Shown here one piece after another: positions 58,509 to 64,000 of a stretch of DNA of 64,000 bases. Under the pieces are notes generated by a model that was given only the letters and a program-made list of their open reading frames with translations, did no database searches and had not been told where the DNA came from. The DNA comes from Aquilaria yunnanensis (taxonomy: Eukaryota; Streptophyta; Magnoliopsida; Malvales; Thymelaeaceae), in the NCBI GenBank assembly GCA_039654915.1, contig CM077597.1:61594001-61658000 (forward strand), given 5' to 3'. A program made the translations under genes and the position numbers. Within the stretch, counting starts at the first letter, position 1, and each line of letters starts with the position of its first letter.

Positions 58509-59441
58509 GCTCGTGTGGATACCATAGAGAGCTTGAACACGTCAACTGTTCTAGTTTTGTGATTCAACTCTACAATTGGGTGAGAGATCTCAACCGAAAA
58601 TTAGGTATGAAAATTTTTGTACACCTGGTTTACCCCGTTTCACTTGGATCCTGGAGGGTTTCGGTTAAATTCTGCTGCACAATTTGGCTCCCGAAGCCCA
58701 ACATATCATATGTCCAGCCCTAATAATTTTCTTGCAGGTACACTGAAGACCCCTTAGTGAGAAATGTCGAATTCTCACTCCCTAGTTATGTTATGCAGAG
58801 ACTGAAGCTGTAAGGCCGGGTTATCGTTGAGGATTATTGCGGTAGTGTTCTTTTGTATGTACAGGTATGGCATTTGAGAATCTTGATGATTCTAGTATAT
58901 TCAGTTGGCATATTGGTCAAGTAACAGCACTAACTAGTATCTTCCTTTGGCTGCAGAGCCTAGTAGCACTTGGCAAAGGACTTTTGAGACATGCCACTAG
59001 ACATGTATCCAAGGTGGGAGTTAAGTCAAAGAGACCTCAGTACAGGCTTGTATTTATACAGTACTTTTAATTGCCTCCATAGTCTATGTTATAAGGAGTC
59101 CTCGACTCTAGGATTGCTCTTGGGTGAGGGCATTAGTCTACTTTATGTATGAATGTTCTCACGAGTTGTTATGTGTAGTAAACTCACACAAATGTTGATT
59201 TTTTAAGCTTTGGGTATTTGTATTTATTTTGCGTAGAAATTACTTGGCCAAGTTAATGTTTTATGGTTTTAATAAACCAAGTCAAAGCATGAAGAGCATG
59301 CACATTGCATATTCTAGGATAATCAACTAGTATCATGGGATTTAATCCGCACACATACACAACTAGCCAATTGCAATCCACCGTGAGACCAGTTCTCACA
59401 GGGCTTCCTGGGCAGGGGCCAAGGACGGCCGTGTCACCAAG

Positions 59442-59756
59442 TCTCTTTCTTGAGAGTTTTGCAATTGAGTACCCAAATTTCTAAAACCATACAAAAAAGT
59501 CCATAGGTTGCTTGACAAACAAGCAATCCTTAAGGCTTTTCTTGGGAACCAAGTTACCAACTTGGAACACTTTTAAGGAGGTGTTAATCATCCCTTTCAC
59601 CCCCTACACTTCAATCACTATAAGGAGGTGTTAATCATCCCTTTCACCCCCTACACTTCAATCACTATGTTGAGAATTACACAATATAATTGTTTTTAGC
59701 CATTATGACACACTTGTAATTCTCCCATTTTGTGAGGTGGTAACAAAATGCATTCC
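59442..59756 (-). repeat. repeat J1, right part
   Basis: Continuation of 29839-30496 after the D2 nest. Matches 60433-60700 in J2 (AGAGTTTTGCAATT followed by a GTACCC segment). Confidence 0.7.
59575..59668 (+). repeat. 47-bp perfect tandem repeat, two copies
   Basis: Units 59575-59621 and 59622-59668, starting AAGGAGGTGTTAATC, are identical. The J2 copy has only one unit near 60571, so this is a recent local duplication. Confidence 0.9.
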
Positions 59757-60700
59757 CCTAACTAAGCTTGGTTCATCAATCAGTTGGCTCTCTTTTAAGC
59801 TTAGCTGTAGCTCCATGGATGCTTCGAAATGCAGTAAATATTCCATGAGAGCAAGAGAACTCCTTACCTTGATGGGTATTCTAAAATTTGGGCTTGATTC
59901 TTGGTGCACACAAGAAATAGCACTAGTTGGCTTCCAATTTTGCTTGATGGATGCTTGGAAATACAGTAAACATTCCATGAGAGCAAGAGAACTCCTTACC
60001 AAGATGGGTATTCTGAAATTTGAGCTTGATTCTTGGTGCATAGAAGAAATAGGGTGGGCTACTGGATGAGGCCAAACATGGGAGAAGAAAACATGAGTTG
60101 GGGTACTTAAATTAGCATAGGTGCACTAAACACCATTAACTAGCCTAACCATAACTTATGTCATTTTCCTTGCTACAAGATCATGGTTTCTTAAGCTTAA
60201 TCACTTGGTTCACATTTGACCATCCTTATCTTGCTTTGGCTGCCTTTTCTCAAGTGGGATAACTCCACAATTTCACCATTTGACTTAAGTCAAAAGCTTG
60301 AACATCTTAAGGTTTACACTAGGATATTTAGGACCTTAACTCCTTTAGTGTTTCCTTTGTCCAAACTTGTCTTCTATAAGTAATTTGGTCCTCTAATAGC
60401 ACTTTACTACAATTCATGTCCTTCACATAACTAACAAAAGCTCTTTATTAAGAGTTTTGCAATTAAGTACCCGAACTTCAAAAACCTTACAAAAAGGTCC
60501 ATAGGTTACTTGCCAAACAAGTAATCCTGAAGGCTTTTCTTGGAGGCCAAGTTGCAATCTTAGAACACTTTTAAGGAGGTGTTGATCATGCCCTTTACCC
60601 CTCACACTTCAATCACTATGATGAAAATTACACATTCTAATGGTTTTTTAACCGTTATGCCACATTTTGTAGTTCTCCCATTTTTATGAGCTGGTAATAG
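59757..60700 (-). repeat. repeat J2, second tandem copy
   Basis: Direct repeat of J1. Ends are approximate. The segment 60071-60432 closely follows 30140-30496. Confidence 0.65.
59815..60060 (+). repeat. 132-bp imperfect tandem repeat within J2
   Basis: ATGGATGCTT starts at 59815 and 59947, and both units contain CCATGAGAGCAAGAGAACTC and GATGGGTATTCT. Confidence 0.8.
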
Positions 60701-60876
60701 ATGGACTCAACATATACACTAGGGTTTCTCATTAGTGTCCCAAGCCTTTAGACTTCAACTAGACCACCAATGGTGCCAAACCCAATTGACCCTCCTAATG
60801 GCCCTATTGTAGCACTTAAAAATTCTTCCAAATGATCTTCCATCCTTCACTCATGCTAATGGCATGATATTGTAGT

Positions 60877-61743
60877 TGATGGCCCAGGGCCTCATCGTTG
60901 TGAGTCATGATGACTGTTGAGGAGACTTCTAGGAGGAAGAACGCCTGGAAGGTGGATCGCCTCTAGGAGAGTACCTGGAAAACTGGGAAATAGGGTTAGG
61001 AGGCCCCCGGAGTGTTTTTCCGGGGGGGGAGCCTCCGACGCCCAAGTCAGTGGTGGCCGGAAGAAGGAGAAAGTCACTAGCTCAAAGAGAAAGGCAGAAA
61101 AGTCTCGCCTGGTCTTTTCTCAGAGTATGGGAGCTGTATCTCCGGCCTGCCAACCTCCTGTCAAGTATTTATTTCCTGTATATATAGGAATACCTAGCCC
61201 GTTCAGATCATGACACGTGTGCGGTCGGATGCTCCTGAACGTCTGGGCGTAGGGGACAGATAGTTGGTAACTAGATGGCCTCGAGCCTTGTGCTGAGACG
61301 GGCCATGATATGATTCTGATGGCGTCTGCGCGTCAGGGCGACTTTTTACGTCTGTGGTGGGACGTGTCAGAGGCTTCCTTAAATGCTTCCTTAAATGCGC
61401 CTGCCGTACTCCCGAGGTCCCTGGGCGAGGTCGTCCTCTAGTTCGGACAGAGCCTCTTCGGGAAGCCTACCCTCAGTTTGAGGGTTCCCAGTTCCAGGGG
61501 GTTCCGCCTTCGGGGATATCATATTCGGGCAGCAATGTCTGGTGCCACTTTTCCGAAGGCGCGTTGTTCACAACCTTGGGGGGCGAATGGAGTCCTCAAG
61601 TTTTACTGGCGTGCCGAGGCTCGGAGCTCTCAGGCTATCTCCCGAGGTGCATGATTCCACCTATTCCCGGGAAGCGCCAGTTCTTCTGGCCGTTGTTGTG
61701 GCAGGGTATTCGGCCAGATTGAGGCGACAGCCTTTGGCTATCA
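60877..61743 (-). repeat. 3' LTR of element G (867 bp)
   Basis: Same ends and length as the C LTRs. A polypurine tract abuts its right side at 61744-61758. Confidence 0.94.
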
Positions 61744-62152
61744 CATGCCCCCCTCTGGAAAGCCGAAGTGAAGACTTCGGTTTGCATCTCTTTCCGAGGT
61801 TGCCGTTGGGAGTCTTGTTGGGAAGCATAACCTGTTCCGAGGTCGCACCTTTTGCCCGAGGGTCTGGGCTGTTCGGCCTTGGCCTTTTCTTTGGTGTCTC
61901 CGAGGCAAAGCCTGTACCGAAGATACACCTCTTGCCCAAAAGTCATGGGCTGTTCAGCCATAGCCTGTCTCTTGGTGTCCTCGAGGTGGCCTGCTTTTTT
62001 ATTTCTGCAGGTCTGATGGCCAAGCGTGTCAGACTGAGCGGCGCGTCTCCATTTCTCAGGGATGTCAAACGACGTGTCCCAATCAGGAGGCGTGTCCCGG
62101 TTTTCCAGGCACGTTTGGGGAGGCACGTCCCCCATTTCTGCGCAGCGGTTGA

Positions 62153-62297
62153 CACGTGGCTTCTTGCCATTGGAGGAGAGGCGCGTCATTTACAGAGGGC
62201 GCGCCTTTTCGGGTGCAGCGGGCAGTTACGGCGACGGTTCGCCTCCAATGGGTACTTATGATGTTTTTTCGGTTACCCACCTTTGGCCTATAAATAG
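62153..62297 (+). promoter_or_regulatory. promoter of antisense gene, element G
   Basis: G-box core CACGTG (62153-62158) and TATAAATAG (62289-62297), identical in layout to C. Confidence 0.7.
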
Positions 62298-62584
62298 CCC
62301 ATTCTATCATAAGTCCCATTTACTGTTTTTCTGCTCTTTTTCTGCTCTGCCCTCTGTTCTTGCGTTTTATCTTGCTTTCTGTGGCGGAGCTTCTTTAATC
62401 AGAGCTTTTTCCAACCAACTTTCACGACGGCGTCCTCCGGCAAATCTTTTGGTGGGTTTTGATTTCCAGAGTACTTGATTCCTCTGTTTTTCTGAGTTTT
62501 TCTGGAAAACTGCTGTTTTTTTCCAAACTCGTCTTCTGAGTTTTTTCTGGAAACTATTTTCTTTTCCATCTCAAACTCTTTTTC

Positions 62585-64000
62585 ATGTCTGCGATGCCTG
62601 TTCCCGAGAGCTGGAAACCTCTTCTGGCCCATCCTTGCTGTACCACCCCCGAAAAACTAGAGAGGTGGAAGAAAAAATTCTTTCTTCCGTCTTACGCTGT
62701 GACCAGACTGCCTCGTTCTAGCCATTTTGCTTTTTCAAACCGTGGCGACGAGGTTACCGTCTTCCGAGCCCAACTGAAGGCCGGTCTTCGGTATCCTCCC
62801 CCGAAGGTGGTTTGCGAGTTCTGCCAATTCCATGGCATTGCTGTGAACCAGCTTCCCCCGAACGCGTACTGCTACTTTAACGCCTACCTCTGCATGTGTG
62901 GCGTGTTCGGGATAGAGCCCCACTTCATTATTTTCGTGCAGTACTACAAGCTCTATGTGGTCCCGAAGGGTGGCTTCTATTTCCTGCTACCTCGGGGATC
63001 CGGGAGCAAAAAATTCACCTTCACCTTCGACACGAAGGACAGCTGGCGGGGGTGGCAGCCTAAGTTCTTTTTCCTCAAGGTGGATAAGAACTGGTCTGAT
63101 GTCCCGACCAGGTGGGCTCAGGGAGTGCTGAACGCAGACGTCGTCGATCCGAGGATGTTGCTGACCCCACCGTTGGCTTCCGTGTTCGCGGATTTCGACG
63201 CCCGCATTCGGGCAGTCGCTGGCTGGGCTCCCGAGGTCTCTCCTCGTGCTCTTTACCCCTTTCCTATCAACTGGAGGTTGATGACCGAAGAAGTCCTTCG
63301 GGAGCTGAAAGTGGTTAAGGAGCACGAGACTGACCTCAATATGCCCGCTCCCGCCATCGCCGGGAAAGACTCCTGGCTGGTCAAGCTCCTTAAGGGGGAG
63401 ACTTCTTTCGAAACTTTTGCCGAAAGTGAGTAATCTTCCATCCCTTTATACTTTTTCCTCGGACTTACGCTGATATTTCTTCTCTTTTTCAGAGATGGGC
63501 GATGGGGCTGCCGCTTATTACAAGGCCCTCTTTTCTGGCCAGGTGGAGAAGGGGGAGCAGACAAAGAAGGCGGCTTCCCGAAGAAGGAAGACGACAGGGG
63601 CGGGACCCTCGGCGAAGCGAGTTAGGAAAGCTCTCCAGTCTCCTCAGCCAGAGCTTTTGGAAGAAGAAGCTGGCGAAGACGCTGGTCTTGTTGAAATCCC
63701 ACCGGCCGAGGTCCCCGCTACTTCCGCCGAGGTGCCTCTTCCCGACCTCGAGGCCCCCAGAAACACTGTAGTGGTAGAAGTACCCACCGCCGAGGAGCGG
63801 TACCGGCAGAAGGGTAAGGGTCTTTCTTCCGAGGGGCCCGAGGATTCCGAGGACACTGTCTCCGAGGTTCCTCCAGGTATGTCTTTAGCCGAAGTTCAGC
63901 TCCTTTTCCTTTCGCGAATTTTTCTTTTGCTCCTAACTTCCTTCTCACTTTCAGGGGATCCTCTTACTGTTGGCTGGAGGGCCATTCATGAGAGGAAACG
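62585..64000 (+). CDS. antisense gene of element G, 5' part (truncated by window)
   Basis: Exons 62585-63425, 63493-63876 and 63955 onward match C base for base in layout. Exon 1 differs from C in a few residues (for example M to V in the FVQYYKLY segment and Q to R in LLPRGSG). No stop is seen in the visible part. It is presumed functional like C, but exon 4 is outside the window. Confidence 0.85.

Larger units (their letters stand above)
32201..58703 (+). mobile_element. LTR E, second layer of the nest
   Basis: Starts TGTTAGTGTTG, ends AGCCCAACA, TSD TATCA at 32196-32200 and 58704-58708. Own sequence: 32201-32624, 56566-57374 and 58519-58703, about 1.4 kb, matching E' (2693-4109). Element B and the Pack-MULE-like element F are separate insertions into it. 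No internal region, so a solo LTR. Confidence 0.9.
30502..59436 (+). mobile_element. LTR D2, outermost layer of the nest
   Basis: Starts TGTTATGACCC and ends GTGTCA, with TSD CCAAG at 30497-30501 and 59437-59441. Its own sequence is 30502-32200 and 58709-59436, about 2.4 kb. It is the reverse complement of D1, apart from a stretch near 31680-31900 missing from D1. It is a solo LTR of a Tekay/Del-like family. LTR E is inserted in it with TSD TATCA. Confidence 0.88.
60877..64000 (-). mobile_element. element G, second copy of the element-C family, cut by window end
   Basis: From 60877 the sequence repeats element C from 43978, with about 15 differences by eye over 3.1 kb. It comprises the 3' LTR, polypurine tract, promoter and the start of the antisense gene. 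Left flank GTAGT (60872-60876) is the expected TSD; the other side is outside the window. Confidence 0.93.

Overview
The window is nuclear DNA from a flowering plant, almost entirely nested LTR retrotransposons. The evidence is polyproteins of plant Ty3/gypsy lineages, plant-type introns, a captured plant receptor-kinase fragment, and LTRs ending TG...CA with 5-bp target-site duplications (TSDs). I saw no intact host gene, rRNA, tRNA or CRISPR array. The species cannot be named from the sequence alone.

Layout. 1-5.26 kb: a broken chromovirus pol on the plus strand whose integrase is split by a solo LTR (2693-4109, TSD TTAAG), then its probable 3' LTR. 5.26-9.47 kb: a dispersed repeat (H1) and decayed sequence. 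9468-23387: a Tekay/Del-like 3' LTR holding a complete but decayed Tat-type element A (10670-21783, TSD AACTT) and a solo LTR (22339-23148, TSD CAATT). 23.4-30.5 kb: an orphan ORF, an eroded LTR, and a tandemly duplicated repeat (H2/H3) with another solo LTR inside (26442-27276).

30.5-59.4 kb is a four-level nest: LTR D2 (TSD CCAAG) contains LTR E (TSD TATCA). E contains Tat element B (TSD CTTTC) and, separately, a Pack-MULE-like element F carrying a receptor-kinase fragment. B contains solo LTR D1 (TSD AAGTC) and the intact Tat element C (43978-55178, TSD CAGTC). 59.4-60.9 kb is tandem repeat sequence. 60877-64000 is element G, almost identical to C and cut by the window end.

The Tat elements A, B, C and G lie on the minus strand (gag-pol is seen in A, B and C; that part of G is outside the window). 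They share one unusual plan. Gag-pol reads from an ATG inside the LTR, through the tRNA primer-binding site, to integrase. Between pol and the 3' LTR lies a second gene on the opposite strand with its own G-box/TATA promoter, three spliced introns, a Transposase_28-like N-terminal half and a coiled-coil C-terminal half. Where gag-pol and this antisense gene converge, A and C carry a dispersed hairpin repeat. C has both genes intact and near-identical LTRs, so it is the likeliest active copy. A and B carry recurrent stops, several fitting decay of methylated CHG sites.
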